Origin: Rhodoferax ferrireducens T118
Lineage (GTDB): Bacteria > Pseudomonadota > Gammaproteobacteria > Burkholderiales > Burkholderiaceae_C
NCBI RefSeq assembly: GCF_000013605.1
Contig: NC_007908.1
Location: 4,526,001 to 4,590,000 of the forward strand
Direction: 5' to 3'
Length of the DNA stretch: 64,000 nucleotides
Below, piece by piece: positions 20,230 to 27,556 of this stretch (within the stretch, counting starts at the first letter, position 1; every line of letters starts with the position of its first letter). The notes beneath the pieces were generated by a model. It was not told where the DNA came from. It saw only the letters and a program-made list of their open reading frames with translations, and did not search any database. The position numbers were made by a program, and so were the translations under genes.

Positions 20230-20559
20230 TTAAAGCGACAAAATCCATTGCACCAGATTCTTTTGCTCGGCAACATCGCTTGATTTGACTTTGGAATGTT
20301 CTTCTTTGACACCGTCGATCTCGATCATCGGACCCGTGGTGATATGCGTAAGCAGCTTGGCTTCGGCATCGGCCTTGCCCTTGTACTTCTTGGCGACTTC
20401 CTTGTACGCCGGGCCGTCCTTCTTTTTGTCGACGGAGTGGCATTTGGTGCAGTTGCTCTTCTTCAGCAGCGCTTGCGCTGCATCTGCGTCGGGTGCGGCG
20501 TAAGCAAACGAAGCAGTCATCAAACCGCCGGCCAGAAATAATGTTGTCAGAAGCTTCAT
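20230..20559 (-). CDS. Periplasmic monoheme class I cytochrome c, copy A
   Basis: 109 residues with a signal peptide (cleavage near AYAAPD). It has one CTKCH heme site (about 37-41) and ends in the amphipathic NLVQWILSL helix typical of small class I cytochromes. Where c551-type proteins carry the axial Met, about 21 residues before the end, this protein has His (KEEHSKV). A Met does occur in GPMIEIDG, so ligation is uncertain. It belongs to a three-member set with the genes at 33330 and 34104. Likely role: soluble carrier between inner-membrane quinol dehydrogenases and MtrA. Confidence 0.88.
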   Translation of the reverse strand: MKLLTTLFLAGGLMTASFAYAAPDADAAQALLKKSNCTKCHSVDKKKDGPAYKEVAKKYKGKADAEAKLLTHITTGPMIEIDGVKEEHSKVKSSDVAEQKNLVQWILSL

Positions 20560-20716
20560 TTTGATAATCCTTCAAAGAAAAAAACGACGTGGTAATTTGC
20601 CACCCAAATGACTCTATGGCTTCGAGCGGCACAGCGGCCAAGAGCCCAAACTTGAGGTCGGATTCAATTCGTCCATTCGAAATTGCAGACCTCTTCCAGA
20701 ACTAATTTTGCTAATC

Positions 20717-20730
20717 TTGACTCAAATCGG
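20717..20730. promoter_or_regulatory. Weak FNR-like box upstream of monoheme cytochrome copy A
   Basis: TTGACTCAAATCGG fits TTGAT-N4-ATCAA at about eight of ten positions. It lies about 160 bp before the start codon, in the 257-bp gap that otherwise shows nothing. It is listed because similar boxes recur in the cluster; on its own it would not be convincing. Confidence 0.22.
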
Positions 20731-20816
20731 ACCAGGTGGCAAGTAGCCGCAACATGCCCATCATCTGCCTGTTCATTTCTGATTGAGATTGGCTACAAAT
20801 AAAGACAGGTGCCCTG

Positions 20817-21230
20817 CTATTTCTTTTTGATGTAGAGCTCCGCGTTCTTAACTGCGTCCTTGTTCGGCTGCTTGGCAATAACCTGCTGTCTCAGTCCTTC
20901 GTAAACTGCCGCGTCGATGATGTTGTGACTCACCAACCAAGCCTTGCTGCCGTAAGGTCGGCCAGCGATGATCTTGGCAGCTTGCGCGTCGCTGATGCCA
21001 GGGAGCTTTTTCAGTTCCGCAGCGCTGGCGCTGTTGATGTCAACCAGTTTGATTTTGGGCGCGACCTTGGGTTTGGCATCAGCGCCGCTCTTGACGCTTT
21101 TGGTGGTCGCCTGCGCTTTGCTGGCGGCTTGCTGCGGCGCGACAGCTTTGGTGTCTGCAGCCGTGCATACGCTGGCGGACAACAGCAGAGTGAGGGAGAT
21201 GAGGGTGGTTTTGGCGATGCTGAATTTCAT
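20817..21230 (-). CDS. Exported helix-hairpin-helix (ComEA-like) protein
   Basis: 137 residues: a signal peptide (cleavage near CTAADT), an Ala/Lys/Gln-rich linker to about residue 60, then a ComEA-type helix-hairpin-helix domain (VDINSASAAELKKLPGISDA, then AAKIIAGRPYGSKAWL). The C-terminal tail is Lys-rich (AELYIKKK). Such domains bind DNA without sequence specificity. Competence ComEA binds incoming DNA in the periplasm, but no other competence gene is nearby. Here it sits between a decaheme lipoprotein and a periplasmic cytochrome, on the same strand. A role within this locus is unknown. Confidence 0.8.
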   Translation of the reverse strand: MKFSIAKTTLISLTLLLSASVCTAADTKAVAPQQAASKAQATTKSVKSGADAKPKVAPKIKLVDINSASAAELKKLPGISDAQAAKIIAGRPYGSKAWLVSHNIIDAAVYEGLRQQVIAKQPNKDAVKNAELYIKKK

Positions 21231-21281
21231 GAAAATCGTTCCTTGATTTATCTTGGTGCTTGCTAGTGTATTGGAGAAAAC

Positions 21282-21317
21282 TTAAAAAACCCCGGAGGCA
21301 TTGCTGCCTCCGGGGTT
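21282..21317 (-). terminator. Intrinsic terminator after decaheme lipoprotein gene 21343-24000
   Basis: A perfect 13-bp stem (AACCCCGGAGGCA at 21288-21300 with its complement at 21305-21317) has the loop TTGC. On the minus strand it is followed by a run of U. It separates the decaheme gene from the helix-hairpin-helix gene, so the latter needs its own promoter or read-through. Confidence 0.9.
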
Positions 21318-21342
21318 CTTGGTAAGTGCAGCGTGGGGCTGC

Positions 21343-24000
21343 TTAGTTCATGTGAACAACCTTGATGTCGGCCACCTTGCCGGTACCATGGCAGACCGTG
21401 CAGGATTCGACTTTGGCGAAGCCCTGTGAGCGGTCGGTGGTCTTGCTAACAGAAACGGCTGAAACCAAGCCGTAAATGGTGCCGCCGTTGAGTTGCATGT
21501 GCGCGACCGCTGTCTTGCTGTCGTGGCAACCGAAGCAGGACGATGTCACCGGTGATGTCACCAGATTGCCAAGCGGTAAAGTACCTGTAGTGGAATAGTT
21601 CGCCTGTCCTGCGCCCAATGTGGTAACCCATGGTGAGAGTCCGATCGAAGGAGCCGACGTAGGATTGCTCATGTCGGTCTTTGCCTCAGTGGTCCACAAC
21701 AGGTTAGGCAACGCCGCAGCATTGGCCGAGGCACTGAAGTCATAGCTACCAGCCACGTGGCACTGTTCACACTTGTTCAGCACACCAGGATAAGTAACTT
21801 CCTGGAAGCCGTTCGGGTTCGCGGCGGTTGCTTCGTAGGTGAACGCTTGTTCCCGCTTGCCTGACGCGTGGATGGAGTGAATCAGGTTCTTGCCGCTGAC
21901 TGACCAGCCACCGCCAAAATTATTCGCCGCCCCGGTATGGCCGGTCGAATTGTTGGGGGTGTGGCACATTACGCAGCCAGCGCCGTTGTTACGGGCACCG
22001 CTGTGGAAGGACGGAGCGACACCCAATTGGCCGTGGCAGCTATTGCACTTATCACCATCGACCACGGCGCGACGAGCGGTGTAACCGGTTGCAGTCATCA
22101 TGGCGAACTTGGGCTCGCGCAGGCGGATGCCCTTCGGATAGGCTGCATTGTTCAACTGAACAAAACCGTTGTAGTTGATGCCCAGGCCGGCCGTAACCAT
22201 CTTGGCGTTGTCCGGAATGATCTTGTTCACCACCACGGTGTACCAGCCATCTGCAGCGGGAGCACCTTGCGTTGCCACGATGTCGCTGACATGCACGGAT
22301 TGGCTTGCATTCCAGTCGACCACTGTGCTGCCATCCGCTGGTTGACCATCCTGCGGTACACCGTAGGCCAAATAGATGTCCGGTGTGCCGTCAACACCGG
22401 TAATCAAATTACCCGTGGTATTCAAAGTCACTGGCGCACCGTCTTTCAGGACACGGTAAACGACAGTGGCTTTTTTGGCGCCTGCGGCACCGGCAACCGT
22501 GACCGATTTGATTTCAAGACCAATCTTGTAGACACCGGCTGGCAGATTCAGTTGCGAAGCCAGCGGGATCGACGGACCTTGGCCCGACGGGAAACCGGGG
22601 GTGGGCACGTTATCTGCAGTGTTCAACGGATAACCACCACGGCCATTCGCGCCGGTCGGATCAACCGTCACGTGGTAGACCGAAGCGATCGAACTTGCGT
22701 CGTGGCAAAGTGCACACAGCTTGTCGTCAGCCTTGGCACCGCCAATGTGGTTGGCACCCGTGGCAAAGTTGACATTGTCATGGCACGAGCCGCACGCAAC
22801 CAGATTCGGGACATTCTTCCAGTTGTCGCCTTGCGCCGTCTTGTTCTTGGCCGTAGCGGAACCATCATGGCACTTGACGCAGTTGGTGATCGGTTGTGGG
22901 TAGCCGATTTCGTTGAACAGGACGTTGGCGTAGTTGTAGCCGGTCTTGGTCAACTCTTTGCCCTTATGAAGTGCGTGCACGAACATCGGGAAATTACCGA
23001 CTGCCTTGTCGTTGATCCGGTACGTGCTGCCAGAATAGCCGGTAGATGTGGTGGCTGCTTCAGCGTTGCTGTACTTGCGCTGGTCACTGTGGCAGACCAC
23101 GCAATACCGGGTGTCAACACGACCACCGCCATGAAACGCCAGCTTGCTGTGGCATTGGTTGCATGAGGCAATCGCCACAATTTCGCGCTGCGTGTCGGTG
23201 TCAGTGACGACCTTGCCGGAGGCAGGGATGAAGTCATAAATGACGTTCAGCGGGTTCTTCATGGCAACCCCTGGGGTCACCTGAACGGCATCGGCCGTGT
23301 TGGTGCCGGTTCCAGGCGCATTGCCCGAAAGCTGCAGCACCAGACGGTGGGTCAGAGTCGGATCGTAGGTCAAGTCGCCCAGGTCGGCGGCCTTGTTGGC
23401 GCCGGTCAGGGTGAGCGCCGCAACCACATCCTTGGCCTTGGTGATATCTCGGTAGAAGGTGTATTTGTAGCTACCGTCACCGTTGTCTACCAGCGTGCCG
23501 GTGTTGTCGGTGGTGGGTTTGCTGGCGGTGATAGCGGCGGTTGATGTCTCTACGGTGGTCACGTTGTAGCTGACCCACTTGCTGGGGCTGCCGTTGGCCG
23601 CTGGTACCAATTTGGCCAATGCGAACGCCAGGTTGGGATAACTTGCGAACTTTGCAGTAGCGCTCTTGGAGGTGCTACCCAGACCGATGACGGGGGCGCC
23701 AGTGGCATCAGTCACCTTGAAGCTGACGACCGGCGGGCTGGCGATGGTAACGCCAGTGACGACACCGGTAAAATTGGCATCCGCCCACTGTGCAGGCGTA
23801 AGGGCTGCGACACTGACTGTGGGAACGGCAGGTGTGCCAGCGGGGCCAGTCGCCCCGGCAGGTCCGGTCGCGCCGGCCGGGCCAGCAGCGCCATCGCTAC
23901 CACCGCAACCAGCAATGGCAGCCGCGAGCAAGCCCGCCGCAGCGAACTTGAGCCAATGCGGCCCCGCTCTTTTTTGACTTGAAAGTTCAGAATATTTCAC
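21343..24000 (-). CDS. OmcA/MtrC-family decaheme lipoprotein with collagen-like N-terminal repeat, copy 1
   Basis: 885 residues starting at GTG (24000) with AAGGAG upstream. A lipoprotein signal ends at Cys32 (AAAIAGC), so it is probably an outer-membrane surface lipoprotein. Directly after the anchor come Gly-X-Y triplets (GPAGATGPAGATGPAG). Ten CXXCH sites follow in two groups of five, each after a beta-rich domain, the OmcA/MtrC layout: CNQCH, CVVCH, CVKCH, CGSCH, CALCH, then CNSCH, CVMCH, CEQCH, CFGCH, CTVCH. The family passes electrons from the MtrAB pore to minerals or soluble acceptors. It is a paralogue of the gene at 24312, with a related leader. Confidence 0.92.
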   Translation of the reverse strand: MKYSELSSQKRAGPHWLKFAAAGLLAAAIAGCGGSDGAAGPAGATGPAGATGPAGTPAVPTVSVAALTPAQWADANFTGVVTGVTIASPPVVSFKVTDATGAPVIGLGSTSKSATAKFASYPNLAFALAKLVPAANGSPSKWVSYNVTTVETSTAAITASKPTTDNTGTLVDNGDGSYKYTFYRDITKAKDVVAALTLTGANKAADLGDLTYDPTLTHRLVLQLSGNAPGTGTNTADAVQVTPGVAMKNPLNVIYDFIPASGKVVTDTDTQREIVAIASCNQCHSKLAFHGGGRVDTRYCVVCHSDQRKYSNAEAATTSTGYSGSTYRINDKAVGNFPMFVHALHKGKELTKTGYNYANVLFNEIGYPQPITNCVKCHDGSATAKNKTAQGDNWKNVPNLVACGSCHDNVNFATGANHIGGAKADDKLCALCHDASSIASVYHVTVDPTGANGRGGYPLNTADNVPTPGFPSGQGPSIPLASQLNLPAGVYKIGLEIKSVTVAGAAGAKKATVVYRVLKDGAPVTLNTTGNLITGVDGTPDIYLAYGVPQDGQPADGSTVVDWNASQSVHVSDIVATQGAPAADGWYTVVVNKIIPDNAKMVTAGLGINYNGFVQLNNAAYPKGIRLREPKFAMMTATGYTARRAVVDGDKCNSCHGQLGVAPSFHSGARNNGAGCVMCHTPNNSTGHTGAANNFGGGWSVSGKNLIHSIHASGKREQAFTYEATAANPNGFQEVTYPGVLNKCEQCHVAGSYDFSASANAAALPNLLWTTEAKTDMSNPTSAPSIGLSPWVTTLGAGQANYSTTGTLPLGNLVTSPVTSSCFGCHDSKTAVAHMQLNGGTIYGLVSAVSVSKTTDRSQGFAKVESCTVCHGTGKVADIKVVHMN

Positions 24001-24112
24001 TGAGAACTCCTTAACGTTGATACAAACTTCATTCCGTGTTTACACATCTTTACGTGCGTATGCGTTTGTACTACTTTAGAAAGAGTTTGGCGCAGTGAAC
24101 AAAGTGAGTTAT

Positions 24113-24126
24113 TTGCGCTAGGTCAA
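24113..24126 (-). promoter_or_regulatory. FNR/CRP-like box upstream of decaheme gene copy 1
   Basis: The minus strand reads TTGACCTAGCGCAA, eight of ten bases of a TTGAT-N4-ATCAA site, about 113 bp before the GTG start. The decaheme paralogue has a box in the corresponding place. The rest of the 311-bp gap 24001-24311 holds this leader, a small GGGTCG/CGACCC hairpin at 24181-24197 and the terminator of the next gene; no gene is seen. Confidence 0.38.
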
Positions 24127-24204
24127 GCGCAACATATATCACTTCATCCTTATTTGTATTGTTTCCGAATGAATTGGCAAGGGTCGTTTTTGCGACCCAG
24201 CCAG

Positions 24205-24241
24205 GCAAAAAATAACCCGGGTACGTCGCCGTATCCGGGTT
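24205..24241 (-). terminator. Intrinsic terminator after decaheme gene 24312-27122
   Basis: AACCCGGGTAC at 24214-24224 pairs with GTATCCGGGTT at 24231-24241 (one G-U pair), with a six-base loop. On the minus strand it is followed by six U. It ends the decaheme transcript before the next decaheme gene. Confidence 0.85.
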
Positions 24242-24311
24242 GTTTTCTTGAGTCCGACTGTCGGGGCACTTTGCTCAGTACCCCAACTCGGCCTGTCTCA
24301 GAATGCGTGGA

Positions 24312-27122
24312 TCATTTGTGAACGACCGCGGCATCAAACTCCTTGCCAGCACTGTGACACACGGCGCACGATTCACCCGCCGTGTTTGCTGCAGTGCGTA
24401 GCACCAGGATCTGACCGCCGTTCAGGGTCATGTGGGCCTGGGCTGTGGCCGCGTCATGGCAGCTGACGCAGGCGGCAGTGAACGGGGTCGTCACCTTGTC
24501 GTACACATTCGGCTGTTTGAGAGCGTTCACCGCGTCGGTCGTGGTCGTGTTCGCCGCAGCAATGTTTGCCTCAAATGAACTCACCAGCGTGTTGGCCGGA
24601 ACCGTGCTGTAAGTACCGGCTTTGTGGCAGGACTCGCAGTTGTTCAGAATGCCCGGGAAGCCGATTTCGTTGCCGTCGATCAATGTGATCGCGCCGCTTT
24701 GTGTACCAGCAGTCAAGTTTACCGAGGCCCCGCGATTGCGTGCAATGGCGATCGGGTTGGTACGGTCCTTGCCAGCATGGATACCGTGAATCATGTCCTT
24801 GAAGTTATTGGAGACCTGCGGGAATCCCAAAGCGCCGTTCACCGCGGTCTTGACAACACCCCAAGCCGTCAGGATGGCATCTTCTGCAGTCGTGAACTTC
24901 CAGTTGGCAAGCGTGACGTCTGGTATACCCCGGCCGCTGGTGACCAAGCCAGGGTTGTGGCAAACGAGACAGACCACAATGCCTTCAGAGCCAAGACCGA
25001 TGTTGCGGTTGCCGCCGTGTCCTTCAAACACCTCGTGACAGTTGCCGCACTTGTTAGGCTCCACCACAGAACGGCGTGCTGCGTCGGTACCCACCATCTT
25101 CACGACCGACAGGGTGTGGCGAGCGGCTGCAGGCGCAACCTGGGTGAAATAACCTTGCAGTGCCACCGTACGAAGTACCGCACCGGTGGGGAAGACATTG
25201 GCAGTACCAACGATGGTTGCGGTGTAGTACCCGCTGGTGTCAGGACCGGCCAAGGTGCCCACAGTGGTGGCCTTGGCTGTGTCCAGCAAGCTGGCGATCG
25301 ACACGCTGACTGGCTGGGCGTTACTTTGGCCATTGCCCAGGTTGTTGTAGTCGATCGGCGTGGTGACACCATCCTGCGTCTTTGCATAGGCCAGCAAGAA
25401 GCCTGGCGCACCGGTGAAGCCCGTCAACGGATTGGCCATGCCTGCGGCTGGGGCCAAGAAGGTAACTGGCGTTCCGTCGGCGGTAATCTTGAACACGACC
25501 GTGACGCTGGTCGCAGTGGCGGCGGCGGACTTGATTTCGTATTTGAAATTCTTCAGTCCGACCGGAACGGTCGGGTTATGCGGCGATGCATTTTCGGCAG
25601 CGTGGTAGGTCGGAATGGTTACTGCATCATGGCACAACACGCATTGGGCGTTATTGGCCTTGGCACCACCAACGTGACCGGTCTGTGTGGTTCCAATTGC
25701 GACTTTGGCTGCAAGATCCTTGGCCTTGTCAGCCAGTGTTGCCCCGGTGCCAGTGGCAAAGTTGATGCCGTCATGGCAGGCGCCGCAAGCGAGAAGGCTG
25801 GGCACGCTCTTCCAGTTGTCGCCATTGGCAGTCTTGATCGCCGCGGTCGCAGAACCGTCGTGGCAGGTCGTGCAATTATTGACATTCTGCGGGAAGGTGA
25901 CTTCATTGAACAGCATGGCGCCGCCATTGGCGTTGTAGTTGTAGCCTTGCTTGACCAGTCCGTTACCCATGTGCAGTTTATGCAGGAAGTTGGGCAGGTT
26001 ACCGACAGCCCGGCCATTGACAACCGCTTGCTCGGCACGTTTCTGCTGCGTTGTACCCGTTATGCCACCAGTCAAGGTGAAGCCGCTGGCAGGCGCCTCC
26101 ATGCTGAACGAGTATCTGATCTGGTCAGTGTGGCAGGTCACGCAATAGTTGGGATCCTTGCGGCTGCCATGCGCCAGAACTTGGCCCTGGTGGCAGGAAC
26201 TGCAGGAATCGATTTTGACGATGTCGCGCGAGGCGGTCACCGCCGCGCCATCGGGCCGGAAGTTGTACACGGCGTTTGCGGTGTTGACCATATTGACTGA
26301 AGCGGGTGCTCCGGTGCTGTTGGCGGTCGGATTGTTGCTGCCCGTGCCAGGAGCGGCACCGCCGAGTTGAATCCCCAGACGATGAGTCAGGGTCGGGTCA
26401 TAGCTCAGGTCGCCCAGGTCAGCTTTCTTGGAAAGACCATCAGCCGTGTCCGTTAGGCCGGCGACGAGGTCCTTGACCTTGGTGACGTCGCGGAAGAAGG
26501 TGTATTGGTAGCTGCCGTCACCGTTATCGACCAGGGTGCCCTGTGTGTCGGTGGTTGGGTAGGTGCCGCACCAGGTGGCTGCGGCAGTGGCCGTCTTGTT
26601 GCACGAAGCAGTGGCGGCAATGGTGCCTCCCTGCTCTGCGACGGTGACGGGCCTGATAACGTTGTAGCTGACCCATTTGCTGGGGTCGCCATTGGTGCCG
26701 GGCACCAGTTTGGCCAAGGTGAAGCCCAGATTGGTCAGTCCCTTGACGGTGGCGGTTGAACTTTGGGAGTAGTTGGCAAGGCCCACGATCGCTTTACCAG
26801 CCGCATCCTTGACGGTGAACTTGACAACCGGGGCGCTGTTGATGGTGACGCTGGTCACCGTGACCTGGGGCGCAAGCGATTGCCAGGCGGCTGCAGCTGC
26901 AGGCGTTGCCGCAGTGGTGTTGCTACCGACATTCACCAGGGCAGTGAGGTCCACGCCAGGGGCACCAGGAGCACCAGGGGCGCCAGGGGCACCAGTTGCA
27001 CCGGGGGCACCATCGCTGCCACCACCGCAACCTGCAATGGCGACGGCTAGCAAGCTCGCTGACGCGAACTTGAGCCAGGTCGACCGTAGTCGACTTCTAC
27101 TAGACAAATCAGGGTATTTCAC
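24312..27122 (-). CDS. OmcA/MtrC-family decaheme lipoprotein with collagen-like N-terminal repeat, copy 2
   Basis: 936 residues from GTG at 27122, with AAGGAG nearby. A longer ATG reading from 27158 adds 12 residues, but the GTG aligns exactly with the paralogue (MKYPDLSS against MKYSELSS). Lipobox VAIAGC with Cys32, then a collagen-like GAPGATGAPGAPGAPGAPG stretch. Ten CXXCH sites: CSSCH, CVTCH, CTTCH, CGACH, CVLCH, CGNCH, CLVCH, CESCH, CVSCH, CAVCH. It lies directly downstream of the mtrA-mtrB pair and so is the best candidate for the MtrC-like terminal cytochrome of that conduit, though a 434-bp gap and its own leader separate them. Confidence 0.92.
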   Translation of the reverse strand: MKYPDLSSRSRLRSTWLKFASASLLAVAIAGCGGGSDGAPGATGAPGAPGAPGAPGVDLTALVNVGSNTTAATPAAAAAWQSLAPQVTVTSVTINSAPVVKFTVKDAAGKAIVGLANYSQSSTATVKGLTNLGFTLAKLVPGTNGDPSKWVSYNVIRPVTVAEQGGTIAATASCNKTATAAATWCGTYPTTDTQGTLVDNGDGSYQYTFFRDVTKVKDLVAGLTDTADGLSKKADLGDLSYDPTLTHRLGIQLGGAAPGTGSNNPTANSTGAPASVNMVNTANAVYNFRPDGAAVTASRDIVKIDSCSSCHQGQVLAHGSRKDPNYCVTCHTDQIRYSFSMEAPASGFTLTGGITGTTQQKRAEQAVVNGRAVGNLPNFLHKLHMGNGLVKQGYNYNANGGAMLFNEVTFPQNVNNCTTCHDGSATAAIKTANGDNWKSVPSLLACGACHDGINFATGTGATLADKAKDLAAKVAIGTTQTGHVGGAKANNAQCVLCHDAVTIPTYHAAENASPHNPTVPVGLKNFKYEIKSAAATATSVTVVFKITADGTPVTFLAPAAGMANPLTGFTGAPGFLLAYAKTQDGVTTPIDYNNLGNGQSNAQPVSVSIASLLDTAKATTVGTLAGPDTSGYYTATIVGTANVFPTGAVLRTVALQGYFTQVAPAAARHTLSVVKMVGTDAARRSVVEPNKCGNCHEVFEGHGGNRNIGLGSEGIVVCLVCHNPGLVTSGRGIPDVTLANWKFTTAEDAILTAWGVVKTAVNGALGFPQVSNNFKDMIHGIHAGKDRTNPIAIARNRGASVNLTAGTQSGAITLIDGNEIGFPGILNNCESCHKAGTYSTVPANTLVSSFEANIAAANTTTTDAVNALKQPNVYDKVTTPFTAACVSCHDAATAQAHMTLNGGQILVLRTAANTAGESCAVCHSAGKEFDAAVVHK

Positions 27123-27234
27123 TGAGGACTCCTTAACGTTAATGCCACATTGACACATGCTTTATAAAACTTTACATGTGGAAGCGTTTGTACCATTGCA
27201 CGTGCCGTTCGTCTATCAAGGAGTGATGGGATGT

Positions 27235-27248
27235 TTGTCTTAGATCAA
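27235..27248 (-). promoter_or_regulatory. FNR/CRP-like box upstream of decaheme gene copy 2
   Basis: The minus strand reads TTGATCTAAGACAA: a perfect TTGAT half and a partial second half. It is about 113 bp before the GTG start, the same spacing as in the paralogue at 24113-24126. The matching placement supports a real regulatory site. Confidence 0.42.
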
Positions 27249-27542
27249 GCGCAATGCTGTTACAACTTGGCACATTCGACTAAGCGCTGCAGTCGTGTAC
27301 TACTGAACCAGCAGTTAGGGCGCCTGTCAGAATTTTTGCGTGTGAGGCATGACATTTCCGCAATGGAGTTTTTATGCCTCGCAACCTCAACAAGTTCGCA
27401 GTCAGCGGCAAAGCGGCCTTGCTAGATTGGCCAGAGGCTTGTCCTGATACCCAGCAATGGACAGGCGATTCTTGCTGTGCCAAATGACGAAAGGCACATG
27501 TTCCCGGGTGGCCAGGCGCGGATCCCCCGGGGAAAATTCTAA

Positions 27543-27556
27543 CCCGCTCAAGCGGG
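27543..27556 (-). terminator. Short hairpin after the mtrB-type gene
   Basis: CCCGCT and AGCGGG form a 6-bp stem immediately after the stop codon. On the minus strand UUAGAAUUUU follows. It is a weak intrinsic terminator at best. Confidence 0.5.

Larger units (their letters stand above)
27123..27556. other. 434-bp leader region between mtrB-type and decaheme genes
   Basis: No credible gene is seen. It holds the leader of the decaheme gene downstream on the minus strand. Near the start codon, blocks shared with the other decaheme leader are CTCCTTAACGTT, CTTTACRTG and GCGTTTGTAC (plus-strand reading). There is also a candidate FNR-like box at 27235-27248. A 64-codon open frame at 27231-27425 has no convincing ribosome-binding site. 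Confidence 0.6.

Noticed and set aside
24624..26300. Long antisense frame inside decaheme gene copy 2 (a similar one at 21937-23166 in copy 1)
   Set aside because: The sense strand carries all ten heme motifs and a lipobox; the antisense product has no signal or motif.
27231..27425. 64-codon open frame in the decaheme leader region
   Set aside because: No ribosome-binding site or domain, and it overlaps a candidate regulatory box.
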